Positions 10,259 to 22,820 are shown, counted from the stretch's first letter. The stretch: DNA of 64,000 bases from Paramacrobiotus metropolitanus (GCF_019649055.1 NW_026570229.1:1798001-1862000), one strand, 5' to 3'. The notes: generated by a model not told the origin, from the sequence alone. Program-made: numbers and translations.

Positions 10259-13200
10259 ATGTCGACCGGCTCGGGGAGATCGGTAAAGAAAGAGTGGCAT
10301 TCGAGTAAACGCCTGACCAAACGAGTGCGCTACCTGCTGGATCATCCCGACGAAGGGATCCCTAGTGACGTGACTATCGTGGTGGGCAATGAGCAGAATG
10401 GCACGCTCAAAGCGTTCCGGTGCCACAAGTAAGCCTTCAAGGATACATAAGAAAGCCACGCAGCTCCTTTTTCTGTAGAGAAACTACAGCTACGAAGTCG
10501 TGCATTTTATGGTAGACTGCACTCACTGCAGTTCTTACTTACTTGCAGTTTATAGTACTTTATAGTTTACACACTGCAGAATAAAAAAGGGAAAAGCGCC
10601 GTATAAAGAGCAGAGACCCGCTAAATAGTGCCAAATTTGTGTACATTCACAGGGACTTTCTCTTGGGCGTACTTCGTGTCGCAAATACGTTTTGTATTTT
10701 CCTTTTAAATTGTGCAGCAAAATAATTAATTGAAATTTATTAAAAATATTAGAAACGCTTGATTGGGTGTGGAAACAAACTTTATAATTATGCGCGTTTT
10801 TATGCAAAATTTGAAGAAATTCTGTTCATATTGCGGCTTTCGGTGCGCACACCTGTCTGCGTTTAATTTGGGAATTTTATAACAACTATAGCTCTCCAAC
10901 CAAACGTTGCGCGCACTTTAGGATATCCAGTTTTTAGGTTTGTTCTGGCGCTGGTCAGTTCGGTATTCCACGCGATGTTCCACGGACCGTTCGCCCAACC
11001 GGACGGAGTCATCGAATTTCCGGATATCACGCCAACGGCGTTCCAGCACCTGGTGAAGTACGTAAGTAAAAACGATAGAGGGGATTTTTATTATTTTTGA
11101 TGAATTTTATTCGCACAAGCCAGTCACAACGAACAACTTCTGTAAAAAGCAGAATTACAACAGCAAAATTATATTAGAAAATTTACAGCGGATTAGAGTG
11201 GTACCATAGTGACACTGAATGTAATTCGAACTTTGGGGTTTGGGCTGCTTTCGTTATTCCGGGAAGCAGAATTCGAAATGTCCATGAGACGACTGTCAAC
11301 AGTGTCAAGTCAATTACGCGCTACAGTTATACTATGGCAACAAGAACTCGATGAGCGTGTGTAAGGTTGAAGTCCAAAGGTGCCGGGCACATTGACAACT
11401 GACGAAAGTCTAACCTTATTTGCCAAATCGTTAATGTGAAAATTAGCGAAACAAATTATACAAACAGTGCAACGAGCATTTTTTTGTCCTTAGCTTTAGC
11501 TACGCCTACGGTGCGGATGATGCGGTGCATTACGACCTGACCATCGACACGGTGATGGACACCCTGCACTGCGCCAAGAAATTCCTGGTCCATAAGTTAG
11601 TACGGGTGTGTCGGCACTATACCGAGACGCATATCCGCATGTTCAGTGGACAATACAGTGCCGACATTCTGGAGCGGGTAAATAATCAGTACATAGAACA
11701 AAATAGAAAAAGAAATAGCGCTCCTTATCTCCTTATTGTAAAATATATATTATTTCTTTCGAAACCACTGCAATATTATCGATTATGTACAAGCGTTTTG
11801 TGCAGGCATGTATTCTGGAAGAGGACAACCTTGCCACCCTGGCACTGGCGGAGATTTCACGTAACACGCAGGCGGTCATGGAGTCTCCCGGGTTCCTTAC
11901 GTTGTCCGCACACTGTCTCGGGAGGATTTTGAACTGCGAGCAGCTCTCGGTGCGGGAGTCGACTGTCTACCACCATGTGCGCCAGTATGTACAAGTTTCA
12001 GTAATACATAATACTTCGCGTTATTATTATTTTAGCCAACAACTTAGTGCAGCAGAAAGTCAAAGATAACAATGACTGTAGTCATTGTCTGTAATTAAAT
12101 CTTAGTGACAATAATGTTTTTGTTGGTTTTGCTAATGAGAATATTAATACTATGTCGCTGTAAGGGCAGCTGTATTACAACGATGTAATTCCAGGTGGGC
12201 GCAGCATAATATCGGCGATGCTACGATATCATTGCGAGAAGCTTTAGGACCCCTGCTGTACAGCATTCGCTTTCCGCTTTTCACAACCAGCGAGTTTGTC
12301 GACGGTCCAGAAAAGGTGCGGTACTGTACAAGCTTGTCCCGTAATTTTTAGCGTCACTATCAAGGTTCATATTCCACGTATTTAGCACAAATATTGCGCT
12401 ATGAACGATTGCCTTTGCAACTATACTACATCTTCTACAGTGACATTGTTTTTTATATCGATAGCTTCTCCATTTAGGATAATTATAAGGAAGAAAAGTT
12501 AATACTTTTTTGTAATTTGTATCGCTGCTTTAGATCGATAATTCCATGCTGCAACAGCCATGCCAGTGCATGTAGAGCGTTGGCGCGCCGTATATAAAAT
12601 TTGGTGTAATCCGTGAATTTGTGTTTGCCGCTGTGTTAATGCGGTAAAAATTGCTGGACAAGCTTGCATGCGCCCATAAATTACCAGCACTGGGTTCGAC
12701 CGATGAAGCGCCTGTTTGTGCACTATGCGATAAAATAAAGCAACGTTTTTATCGCACATGATAGGATGACTTGCTGCTGCCTACGGAGAACTGCGAAATC
12801 CTCCGCTACATCTCCGCCCCGGCCACGAACAAACCGCACACCGCCTTTATTACCACGCCTCGCACCCTGCCCGTCCCGCGCTGGTCCTGTCGCGTGGAGT
12901 ACGTGGACATTCACAGCAGCATCGTCTACCAGCGCTTCGAGATCTTCATGCGCCCGGATCTGGCACCGGCCTGCTGTCACTTCCTCAGAGCCCTCATCGA
13001 GGGAAACCATCACATCGGTTTCGGGAAGCTGGCCAACGGGGAGTTCATGCAGCATCTGCCGATCCCCGTGGCGGTCGTCGAGGAGTACAACATCTTGTCG
13101 CATTCCGCAGTGGAATCGGTGTGGTTCGAATGGGACATGGCCGGGGTGGATGGACTGCGGACGGCGGTGCGGCTGGCGGCCTGGAAGAAACCCAGCGCGA

Positions 13201-13319
13201 ATTGTAGTGCGGTGTTCGGGCATGCGTTCTATTTTGGGAGTGGGGATGAGCAGAAGTGCTTGAACAGTTTGGCGCAGCGCAATGGACGAATTAATGTGCG
13301 GTTTCTCTATCATCCATAA
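10259..13319 (+). CDS. BTB-BACK domain protein with an unrecognised C-terminal domain, 442 aa
   Basis: Six exons join in frame: 10259-10428, 10938-11057, 11494-11677, 11806-11984, 12195-12315 and 12765-13319. Residues about 25-120 form a BTB domain (FRCHK|FVLALVSSVFHAMF, then TVMDTLHCAKKF). A BACK domain follows to about residue 250 (LREALGPLLYSIRFPLFT), with a spacing close to that of the BTBD1/2/6 group. That group usually ends in a PHR domain. Here the last 180 residues do not look like PHR and I do not recognise them. BTB-BACK proteins commonly act as substrate adaptors for cullin-3 ubiquitin ligases; this role is inferred from the family. The ATG at 10259 aligns with the paralogue; an in-frame ATG at 10205 is an alternative. 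The donor of exon 2 is GTACGT, chosen because it keeps the phase. Confidence 0.8.
12321..12740. mobile_element. MITE-like element filling intron 5 of the BTB gene
   Basis: The motif ACAAGCTTGTCCCGTAATTT at 12328-12347 returns in inverted form at 12646-12670 (AAAAATTGCTGGACAAGCTTG). The two ends act as terminal inverted repeats of an element of about 345 bp that makes up most of a 449-nt intron. Related copies lie at 18935-19110 and 45950-46085, a fragment at 30160-30190, and the part beyond the right end (12662-12740) is matched at 14558-14640. No coding capacity is present, so it is presumably a non-autonomous DNA element. Confidence 0.6.
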
Positions 13320-13883
13320 AGCGCAGCATCAAAGGCCCCTGTGTTACAGCGAACCATGAATTTTAATCTTTCCTTTGCATGTGCATTACAGTTGAGTTCT
13401 ATTACACATCAGCTGGTGCTCGTAATTTGTCAGTCTTGGGTTCGCTCTATAAGCAAAGAGCTGAAATCGTGCTGTTTCTAATCTGACTTCAGTTTCGGTC
13501 TTTCTTTCTTACGCAATCGACGACTTAAAGTTTACTAAGCTAAGCTTTTGAACCGGTCCAATTAATCGCACATACAGCTGCACTGGTGACCTTAAACGCT
13601 TTCCAAGCTACTCAGCTAGAAGTTCTGTCGAAGCGCTGAATAAGATACTCAAAAGGAGACGCTTTTTCGCATCGTTGAAAATATTATCTTAAAAAGATAT
13701 TCAGCACGGGATGCAAACCGGGAATGTTGTTTTTTACCAGAAGTGCCTTCGAAGGTTATACGCTTCAATAAATTAACATCGCAACAAGCCGCCGCTTCAA
13801 CCAAAAATGTATAAAACCAAAATCTTCATTATGAGTAAACAGAACAAAATACTAGACAAGTGATCAGTTTTCTGGACTTCTGT
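13320..13883. other. Intergenic, convergent 3' ends
   Basis: No gene is seen between the end of the BTB gene (plus) and the end of the GPCR gene (minus). Nothing repetitive is obvious. Confidence 0.4.
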
Positions 13884-16568
13884 TCACGGGAGTGAATCTT
13901 GCTGACCCAGACGGGAATGGACGGTGGACCGCAGCGAATCCGTCTGTATCTTGCGCGGCTCGGACACCGTACAGCGCCGTACCGTCCGCACCGCCCGCTT
14001 GAAATACAGTGGACTCACGGCGCAGTACAGCAGAAACTGTATGGAATACCCGGCAAACAGGAACTGATTGTACACCCCGGCGAACACCGCGTACTGCTCA
14101 TCGGACATCCGGGCCACACACATCTGCTCCGTGATTTGGTAGAAGGCCACCGGGCTCTTGACGATAAGGTACAGAAAGGTAGACGCGCCCATCATGCGGA
14201 CGGTGGAGGTGGACTGGGGTTTCTTGACGTGACGCCGGATGGAATCGTTGGTATCCGTGGATTTCTTCTGGAAAACCAAGCGCTTTTCCGTTGCCGTGGC
14301 GGTTTTCTCAACGGGCGGCAGTTTGAATTTCAACAGGCAGATGACGATGATGTTGATGATGAGGACTGCGAAGAATGTGAAGAGCTCGGAAAAAGCCTAC
14401 AAAACAGTATAATACTGTTCATGAAAAGATGTCCAGGAACGCGGGAAGGTCCTTATGTAAATAATGCTGTTGTGCAGGACTAAAATAGTGGAAATCAACA
14501 AATCGAGCAGCGGTTAATAACAAAATAAACGAACACTGTGCACGAGGAACACACGCCCAATGCGCATAAATAGCCGGTACTGTGTTCGAACATAGAAGCG
14601 CGTGTTCACGCAGTATGCGTTAAAACGACGCATCAGACAAATTAAATTTTGGTCTGCCGCATTCGTGATGCACATAGCTCTTTTCGAGCTCCACAATTTG
14701 AGCAGGATATTTCAGGGATGCTGGAAGTGCAAGATCGTTCAATGCTCGATGCTGTGGTTGACCATCATCGACTAGTATTGTCACGTTTACGTACCACGCC
14801 GACCGTATGGACGAGTTCCCACTGAATGGACCAGCGTGGCCGTTCAACTGCTGTCGGTAGCACGGAATACGTCAACTCAAACATCCAGGTGATAATGGAC
14901 AAGATGATCACGCCGGCAATCATCAATCCGGCACGCCACTTGTTAAACCAGTTGCGGGTTTTCAAAGGGTAGACAGTCGTCAGCAGCCGGGTGATCCCAA
15001 ATGTCAGCAGGGTCCTAAATCACACAGTACCCATTAAATACCGTAATAATCATTCGGGTGGATACCTTACTGGCTGTATAACAAACCACAGAAAGCAGTT
15101 ACATAACAAAAAACAGCTATTTTAGCAAAACCAGGCAAACTACTAAACGCTCTAATAGTACTGGCTGAATAACAAACCGTATATTAGCATTCATACAAGC
15201 AAAATCAGTTTTAATAATCCAGGCAGACAGCTAAACGCTGTATTAATGTTCAAACCCGTCAAAGCAGTTGGATAATCGCAAACAACCGTTGCATTCAAAC
15301 CAGACAAGTTGTTGAACGCTTTAATAAGATCAGTGTTTAGATCATATGGAATGGTGCTGACGTCAACTGAGATGACGTTAAGCGATACCGTGTGTCATAT
15401 AAGCGATACAATCACCCAAAAAACGATAAATCCTTCGCCCATGTTAATGACATTTGTGGTATGTGTTCATGGTGTTGCACGGTCCTTGTAACCGACGCGT
15501 AACGGTTTGTTTCATACGCCAAGTAGAGACAAATCCCACTTACCAGTCGGAGCACTGCGCCGTTGTGTTGCCCACAGCCGTCAGGAAGCTGATTATGCCG
15601 GGGATCTCGTGCGTCTGCTCCCAGTAGACATTTTTGTACAGTTGCTGCACAGAAACAGAGGGAGTGAGACGTAAATCTCGGAAGCACACTGGATTAGCAC
15701 ATTCATGGGACAAGCGTGCGTATGATCACAAAGCTGATACTTTAGCCGTATTAAAATTAATGCTCTGACAAGCCGCTGTAACGGAAGCCACACTTGGGTT
15801 CACTTGCTGTATATTAACTAAGTAGTTTCTCCATTCCAGCGTAAATAAAAGTCATTATCGACTTTGGAATACCTCACTGCTTTATTATTGCTTCTCTACC
15901 CTACTGTTTTTCGCCCTGTTGATCGAAAAATAATTAAGAAATTGCGTTTCTGGATTACGAGATCATAGTGAATGCCAAAGAAAGTGATATTTTGATAACA
16001 TTAATTTTATAACTTTACTACGCTTTACGCTTTGGTGTTACGTATCATTCTTAGCTCGTATTTCCCTACGCAGTGCAAAACTGGTACCTTCAGATAGAAA
16101 GTAATATTCAGGATATCTCAAACAAATTTGAATTTACCTGGATATATAGGGTGAACCACGACCACCTGCAACGATAATGCTTATAAAACGTACCACTACT
16201 ATCAACACACGAGTGCCACTTGTTACTTTGAAGTATTGCGTTGCATACACTTCAACACACATTCCAAAACTACTACACTACACTATAAAGTAGACAATTT
16301 CATTATAACCTCACATGCAGGCCAGATCAAAGCACGCCAACGCCAGCAGGAACACCGCCGGATACGTGCCGGTATCGCGCAGCAGGGCAATATTCAGGAT
16401 ATTACCGGTGGTACATACAATCATCCAGAACGGACGGAGAATGCGGTCGGCATGCAGCACGTGGGGATTGTTATATGTAACCGTAAAATTCCGATCCGGC
16501 CAGTCGCATCGAATCTTGGCCATATTAGTCAGATGCGAGATATTCGCTATCGACACCGTTTCGTTCAT
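13884..16568 (-). CDS. Rhodopsin-like seven-transmembrane receptor, 371 aa (GPCR copy 1)
   Basis: Five exons on the minus strand: 16568-16315 (254 nt), 16165-16138 (28 nt), 15644-15544 (101 nt), 15014-14795 (220 nt) and 14396-13884 (513 nt). All join in frame. The product has a short extracellular N-terminus (RCDWPDRN), TM1 with a GN pair (CTTGNILNIALL), TM2 split over the microexon, TM3 with AVGNTTAQCSDW, TM4, TM5, TM6 (ASTFLYLIVKSPVAFYQ) and TM7 ending in an NPxxY-like YCAVSPLYFKRA. In the other two copies this reads NPPY, so here the asparagine is replaced by serine. It is presumably a plasma-membrane receptor; the ligand cannot be told. Exon 1 and the microexon have exactly the lengths found at 39437 and 42943. 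Exon 3 is 15 nt longer, which lengthens extracellular loop 1 by five residues. Introns 3 and 4 contain decayed repeats. Confidence 0.82.
14558..14640. mobile_element. Fragment related to the element in the BTB intron
   Basis: This piece of intron 4 of GPCR copy 1 matches 12662-12740 (ATGCGC...ATAAAT...CACTGnGTTCGA...GAAGCGC). It is a shared dispersed repeat. Confidence 0.5.
15060..15330. repeat. Degenerate roughly 90-bp repeats inside a GPCR intron
   Basis: The phrases GGCTGTATAACAAACC / GGCTGAATAACAAACC and CAGGCA..CTAAACGCT recur three times with variable spacing. The array is decayed and non-coding. Confidence 0.5.
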
Positions 16569-16613
16569 TTTTTCGAACGAATATATCAGCAGTTTACGTA
16601 AAACATACAACAT

Positions 16614-17075
16614 TTAATGCCTCTAAATAAGCCAGTTTCCAGTCAATTTCCAACTCAGCGAAAACGAAAATATCGTCGTACAAAAAATGTGGATAAATCC
16701 GTAACTAGACAAAATAAAGGTTGCACCTTTTGCTGCCTGTAAATGAGTCAGCTTCCAGACTATTCCAACTCAAGCATCAAAAAGAAATTCTTGCCGTATT
16801 AGATGTGAATAAATCGGTAAGAAGGCAAAATAAAGAACACTACCTTTGCAGCCTCTAAGTTGCCGGTTTCCAGACAATTTAACTCAGTAAAAACAACGTT
16901 ACGATATCGCCTCCGTATAAAAATGCAAAGAAATATTATTCGTAACTGGGCAAAATGAAGATTGCAACTTTTACTGCCTCTAAATGAGCCGGCTTCCAGT
17001 CAATTTCCACCCACGCAAATACAATGATATTGTCGGTGTATAAAAAAGCGAATAAATCCAAAACGGGATAGACTA
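16614..17075. repeat. Four imperfect tandem repeats of about 120 bp, upstream of GPCR copy 1
   Basis: Each unit holds a TGCCTCTAAATnAGCC start, TTTCCAGTCAATTTCCA, a purine-rich middle, GAATAAATC and GGCAAAATAAAG. The units begin near 16617, 16732, 16850 and 16975. They directly abut the 5' side of the minus-strand receptor gene, so they lie where its promoter should be. Confidence 0.7.
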
Positions 17076-17079
17076 CAGA

Positions 17080-18930
17080 CATTACAATCTCCGAAAGGTG
17101 AATATGTCAGGGGAAATCATTCTGCACTTGACATTCATGACATTCAAAACTGGCAATTGATTCCTTATTCCATGGGTTCCCCTGTGGAATTTCAGCCAAT
17201 GTACCGCGGCATCGCATGCCTCATTTGTCGCACTTTCAGTGTTCTTCAGTTTGATATCAAGGGAAAGTAACTTGTAAGTAATCCCCGAGTGGCGACGTAT
17301 TCCTAAATAACACACGTAATCTGCCGCTGTATTATCCTGCCCGGCAAACTGCATCAATCATTCCTTTATGCGCCTGTCGCGCCCGCCCCAACCACCACAC
17401 AGTATATTTCTTTTTACGTACTGGTAAAATGCTAAAACGCGATCATGTTCAAGTGGCAGATATATGCAGGACCGGCGTCGCGCACGGCAATGGCTATTAA
17501 CGAGCGCTGCCGTTTCCGGTGTGTTTTAAGTGCGGAGCAAAACGGTATCACTTCCGGACAACGGAACCCGGCGCATATGCCGTCACTTGCGATGATTATT
17601 TGGCGCATACGATTAATGGGCGATAATAACTACAGGTGCCACTTTATAATGCGCGTGTACTCTGCTTGTAACTGTTTAATGGTCGGTTGTTTTGCCACAC
17701 GCATAAAAAAGACCAGCGGATACATATAGATTGCTGTACTCATACTAAATGCTCGTGTAAGTGATGTAACGCGAAATTAAACTGAGCATACGCTCTCAAC
17801 AAACAGGTATTCTCCTTTCAAATGCGTATAGATAGGCATTTATAAGTTTTATGCAGTTAGAGTACTTGGAATGATTGATAGCTTAAACGGCGAAATAACA
17901 ATAAAAAACGGTTTATTCTTGGTGAATACGGCTTCTGTTATGAATAATCTTTTATTCGGTGTTTTTTAGAATAATTTTGTGATGCTTCTATATGCACATA
18001 CTCATAATACTGACGCTTATGCGGCAATGGTTGTACTTACTCGTATTCTCCTACACTTTACAGTAGTAGTCTACCATAAACCGGCTGATCTAGTGGCTAT
18101 ATAGGCAAGTAATGGCCACAAAAGCGAAGCGATGATGGCGGTAAGATGGCCGGAAAACATCCGGAAACCATAAAGAACGGAAAAACCTAATTATCGATTT
18201 AGAATAATTGGTTAACTGGTACAAGTCCTAAGGCGTATTTGCATTATGCAGTCCTTATTTAAGATTAAACCATATGAAGCTGCAAATGAAAGAAAACACA
18301 GTACACCGCGTGCACGCATACGGTTCATATAAGCACTTCTTTCATACTGTTAGCCGAATGTTTTCGTTACAAATCTGGAGATTATTTTGACTGGGGTCGG
18401 GACATTTTATTTTGTTCCTTCGGAACACCGGTAATTGGTTTAACAAACCATATGTGCTTAGTTTTATCGTGAAATCGGTCCTGCTTCCAGCTGAAAAATA
18501 ATAGAAAGACGTTCTAAATTAATAAAAGTGGGGTAGACAGTACATAAGCTCATCGTACGATGTTATGCAGACATACTGCAGCTGTATAATAAAATCACAA
18601 AGTCAGGGGAATTATTTATCGTGATCAAACACAGAACAACCATTCGTCAGCGGTTAACGATTATCGCATAACTATGACTCATCCCCAGGAAAAACACACC
18701 GGTAGACATTAGCCATTGTTGACGCAGCGTTTTTTCTGGAATTCCATCCGCTTCCCGGGCGAGTGGTGCCTGACACTTGACAGACAGCAATCTGTATCCA
18801 TTTTAATCGCTGAATATGTCATACATTCCCATTTCCCGCACCGCTTTGTATAATCATATAATAGTGCGTACTACGTACTACTACGTACTCCATACTGTTA
18901 TGGAGTGTACAATGTACTGTACACTGTATA
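17080..18930. other. No recognisable gene
   Basis: Several open frames of 60-95 codons occur on both strands but none shows a domain, a credible splice partner or codon regularity. No tandem repeat is evident. It may be ancient mobile-element debris. Confidence 0.4.
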
Positions 18931-19115
18931 GCGTATACAAGCTTGTCCCGTAATTTCTAACGCAGCAATACAGCGACAAATACAAATTCGCGGATTACAC
19001 ATAACTCCAATGTTAATAGTGTGGCACGCCACGCCACACTATTAGCACACTGTACAATATAGTTATACAGTACATGCATTTGGCTTGGCTGACATGCATT
19101 GCGGAAATAGCGATC
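18895..19115. mobile_element. MITE-like copy with palindromic cores
   Basis: ACAAGCTTGTCCCGTAATTT is present at 18939-18958, followed by AACGCAGCAATACAGCGACA and AATTCGCGGATTACAC, as in the BTB-intron element. A nested palindrome at about 19016-19047 (AATAGTGTGGC / GCCACACTATT) takes the place of the GGCGCGCC palindrome of the relatives. Confidence 0.55.
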
Positions 19116-19259
19116 TAAGTTACAAACTATGGTTATAAGCTATAAAATATCAACTTTTCTCCTTTATAATTCCTTAAAATCTTGAGAGGAGTGGTATCTG
19201 TAGACGTAGTGAAGTGCCGATCGTTCATAGCGCGAACTTCATTCAAGCTAAATACGCGC

Positions 19260-19420
19260 TACCTTATGCGCATATTTTAATTATGCGCGCGTACATAAAC
19301 AACAAATTAAAATTTATAATAAATAACAAATAATAAATAACTGATATATACTTATAAATAATAAATAACTTATATAAATACGAGCACATAAATAAATGAC
19401 ATATAAATACAACATATAGA
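19260..19420. repeat. AT-rich low-complexity tract
   Basis: Runs of AAATAATAAATAAC and ATATAAATAC repeat imperfectly. There is no coding content despite open frames. Confidence 0.6.
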
Positions 19421-19524
19421 GGGAAAAACAAGTCCCTTGTACTTCTGATGTCCGCCGACTGGCATTTTACGTTGTGGGTATACATGGTGCTTATGTACCG
19501 CGCCTGATTTAACCGTATTTATTG

Positions 19525-19570
19525 CCGTAACGTCACACTCCAGGCGGGTGACGGCAGCAGTGCAGTGAAA
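19525..19570. mobile_element. Solo end of the element found at 41737-41910
   Basis: GGGTGACGGCAGCA with its left context (CGTCACACTCCAGGC) matches the terminal inverted repeat of the small element at 41.7-41.9 kb. Only one end is recognisable. Confidence 0.45.
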
Positions 19571-19799
19571 CGGGCCGAGTAGATTTGTTTTCTCCCTATA
19601 TAGATATAAATACATTATATTATAATGCGGTATGATTACAGCGCATCAAATAACGTCTATGTTTTCAGTTTCAGACGATTTTACGGTTTAGTTATCGAGA
19701 TCTAAAAAATATGTCAAGTTGTAGTTGCCGGTAACCGGTAACTTTTTTCGGTGAAATTTTTTTTGAAATCTGTTTTCAGATTTGAACTCAGCGCTTCAA

Positions 19800-19890
19800 A
19801 TAACATAATATACGTACATATATAATATATTACAGTATATTATATATATTATACATTTATGTGAATATGCAAATATATTATATTATATTA
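19800..19890. repeat. TA-rich microsatellite at the edge of the tandem array
   Basis: TATATAATATATTACAG-type sequence runs for about 90 bp and abuts the first unit of the satellite array. Confidence 0.6.
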
Positions 19891-22820
19891 TGTCTGTAAT
19901 ACTTATATAGATCGAAATTGGGGGGTGCCGTTTTGATACGAAGGTCCGCCACACCCATTCTGACCCACCCCAAAAGTTTCCGTCATTAAAGCGTCCGGTA
20001 CTAAATGTGACCTTACATTTCCAAATCACGTGATTCATTGCGTTCACCCGATTTCGAGATTTCGATGAACCGGCTGAACCCACTATCAGACCGAAAAACC
20101 ACCTGGTGATCCTTTTTTCTCGCGTCGAATCATTTTGGGTAGTCGGCAAAAACTTTTTTCCAAAAGGTCACCCGCCATAGTTATACACTATAAACGGTCA
20201 CGTGACTACCGAATCTGTAATAAGCAAAGGTCACCCTTTTGATATTTTTACACTTTCAGACTCGGGAAGAGAAACCGAGTCGACCAGTACGTAAAACTCA
20301 AGTTTGAGTTCAAACCTGGACCTAAATCCAGAAACACTTCCGGCTACCGGAAGTACACCCGCCTGAACCGCGGTACGATTGTGTTACTGGACAATTCAGT
20401 ACCGCCGGACCAGGGACCGGTCCCCGATCCCCGGAATTACTGTTTTACTTGAATCCCGTACTTCCGCCGGCCCGGCCGCCGTCCCGGTCCGTGGACTTAA
20501 CGTAATACTGGATTACAGTACTCCAGCCGGACCGGGGCCCGCCCCGGTCCGCGGGGCTACTCTAATACAGGTCTCCGGCATTTCCGCCGGACCGGGTGCC
20601 GCCCCGGTCCGTGGGGTTACTGTAGTACCGGATTCCTGTACTTCCGCCGGACCGGGAGCCGGTCCCGGTCCCCGGTCCTATGGTGTGCCGTTGCTAAAGG
20701 TCACGCGGTCCGACCTCAAAATTTTTTGCATTTTCGAGCTTCCGAAGAAAAACTGAGCTAAACGGTCCATATAACGCATATGCTTTACTGCTATGGGGCC
20801 GAGACCCGTTAAACCCCGCCTCCCGACGATCCGGATTGGTCGGGGGGCGTTATTATGTCTGTAATACTTATATAGATCGAAATGGGGGGTGCCGTTTTGA
20901 TACGAAGGTCCGCCACACCCATTCTGACCCACCCCAAAAGTTTCCGTCATTAAAGCGGCCGGTACTAAATGTGACCTTACATTTCCAAATCTGAAGATTC
21001 ATTGCGTTCATCCAAATTCGCGATTTCGGTGAACAGGCTGAACCGACTATCAAACCGAGAAACCACCTGGTGATCCTTTTTTCTCACGTCAAATCATTTT
21101 GGGAAGTCGGCAAAAACTTTTTTCCAAAAGGTCACCCGCCATAGTTATACACTATAAATGGTCACGTGACTACCGAATCTGTAATAAGCAAAGGTCACCC
21201 TTTCGATATTTTTACACTTTCAGACTCGGGAAGAGAAACTGAGTCGACCAGTACGTAAAACTTAAGTTTGAGTTCAAACCTGGACCTAAATCCAGAAACA
21301 CTTCCGGCTACCGGAAGTACACCCGCCTGAACCGCGGTACGATTGTGTTACTGGACAATTCAGTACCGCCGGACCAGGGACCGGTCCCCGATCCCCGGAA
21401 TTACTGTTTTACTTGAATCCCGTACTTCCGCCGGCCCGGCCGCCGTCCCGGTCCGTGGACTTAACGTAATACTGGATTACAGTACTCAGCCGGACCGGGG
21501 CCCGCCCCGGTCCGCGGGGCTACTCTAATACAGGTCTCCGGCATTTCCGCCGGACCGGGTGCCGCCCCGGTCCGTGGGGTTACTGTAGTACCGGATTCCT
21601 GTACTTCCGCCGGACCGGGAGCCGGTCCCGGTCCCCGGTCCTATGGTGTGCCGTTGCTAAAGGTCACGCGGTCCGACCTCAAAATTTTTTGCATTTTCGA
21701 GCTTCCGAAGAAAAACTGAGCTAAACGGTCCATATAACGCATATGCTTTACTGCTATGGGGCCGAGACCCGTTAAACCCCGCCTCCCGACGATCCGGATT
21801 GGTCGGGGGGCGTTATTATGTCTGTTATGTCTGTAATACTTATATGTCTAAATGTGACCTTACATTTCCAAATCTCAAGATTCATTGAGTTCATCCAAAT
21901 TCGAGATTTCGATGAACCGGCTGAACCGACTATCGGACCGATAGACCACCTGGTGATTCTTTTTCTCGCGTTAAATCATGTGAGGTAGTCGGCAAATACT
22001 TTTTCCAAAAGGTCACCCGCCATAGTTATACACTATAAATGGTCACGTGACTACGGAATCTGTAATAAGCAAAGGTCACCCTTTCGATATTTTTACACTT
22101 TCAGACTCGGGAAGAGAAACCGAGTCGACCAGTACGTAAAACCCAAGTTTGAATTCAAACCTGAACCGAAATCCAGAAACACTTCCGGCTACCGGAAGTA
22201 CACCCGCCTGAACCGCGGTATGATTGTGTTACTGGACAATTCAGTACCGCCGGACCAGGGACCGGTCCCCGGTCCCCGGAATTACTGTATTACTTGAATC
22301 CCGTACTTCCGCCGGCCCGGCCGCCGTCCCGGTCCGTGGACTTACGTAATACTGGATTACAGTACTCCAGCCGGACCGGGGCCCGCCCCGGTCCGCGGGG
22401 CTACTGTAATACCGGTCTGCGGTACTTCCGCCGGACCGGGGCCCGCCCCGGTCCGCGCGGTTACTGTAATACCGGGCTGCGGTACTTCCGCCGGACCGGG
22501 GGCCGCCCCGGTCCGCGGGGCTACTGTGATACCGGACACCAGTACTTCCGCCGGACCGGGGCCCGCTCCGGTCCGTGGGGTTACTGTAGTATCGGATTCC
22601 TGTACTTCCGCCGGACCGGGAGCCGGTCCTGGTCCCCGGTCCTATGGTGTGCCGTTGCCTAAGGTCACGCGGTCCGACCTTAAAATTTTTTCGCATTTTC
22701 GAGCTTCCGAAGAAAAACTGAGCTAAACGGTCCATTTAACGCATATGCTTTACTGCTATGGGGCCGAGACCCGTTAAACTCCGCCTCCCGACGATCCGGA
22801 TTGGTCGGTGGGCGTTATTA
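19891..22820. repeat. Tandem array A, three units of about 965-990 bp
   Basis: The landmark TGTCTGTAATACTTATAT recurs at about 19891, 20856 and 21830. Each unit contains, in order, a CCGCCACACCCATTCTGAC block, AAGTTTCCGTCATTAAAGCG, a CACGTGAC site, ACTCGGGAAGAGAAAC, and then a GC-rich zone made of about 60-bp subrepeats (TTCCGCCGGACCGGG + CCCCGGTCCG + GGGGTTACTGTAGTACCGG). The third unit has more subrepeats (22300-22640) than the first two. Units 1 and 2 are nearly identical, unit 3 more diverged. Open frames here are a by-product of GC-rich repeats, not genes. Confidence 0.85.

Noticed and set aside
12525-12560. Possible tRNA-like TTCGA motif near 12686 and another at 52533
   Set aside because: No acceptor stem or anticodon arm can be folded around either motif.
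20379-22735. GC-rich Pro/Gly/Arg frames of 120-164 codons
   Set aside because: They are translations of 60-bp CCGG-rich subrepeats. The collagen-like look is a composition effect.
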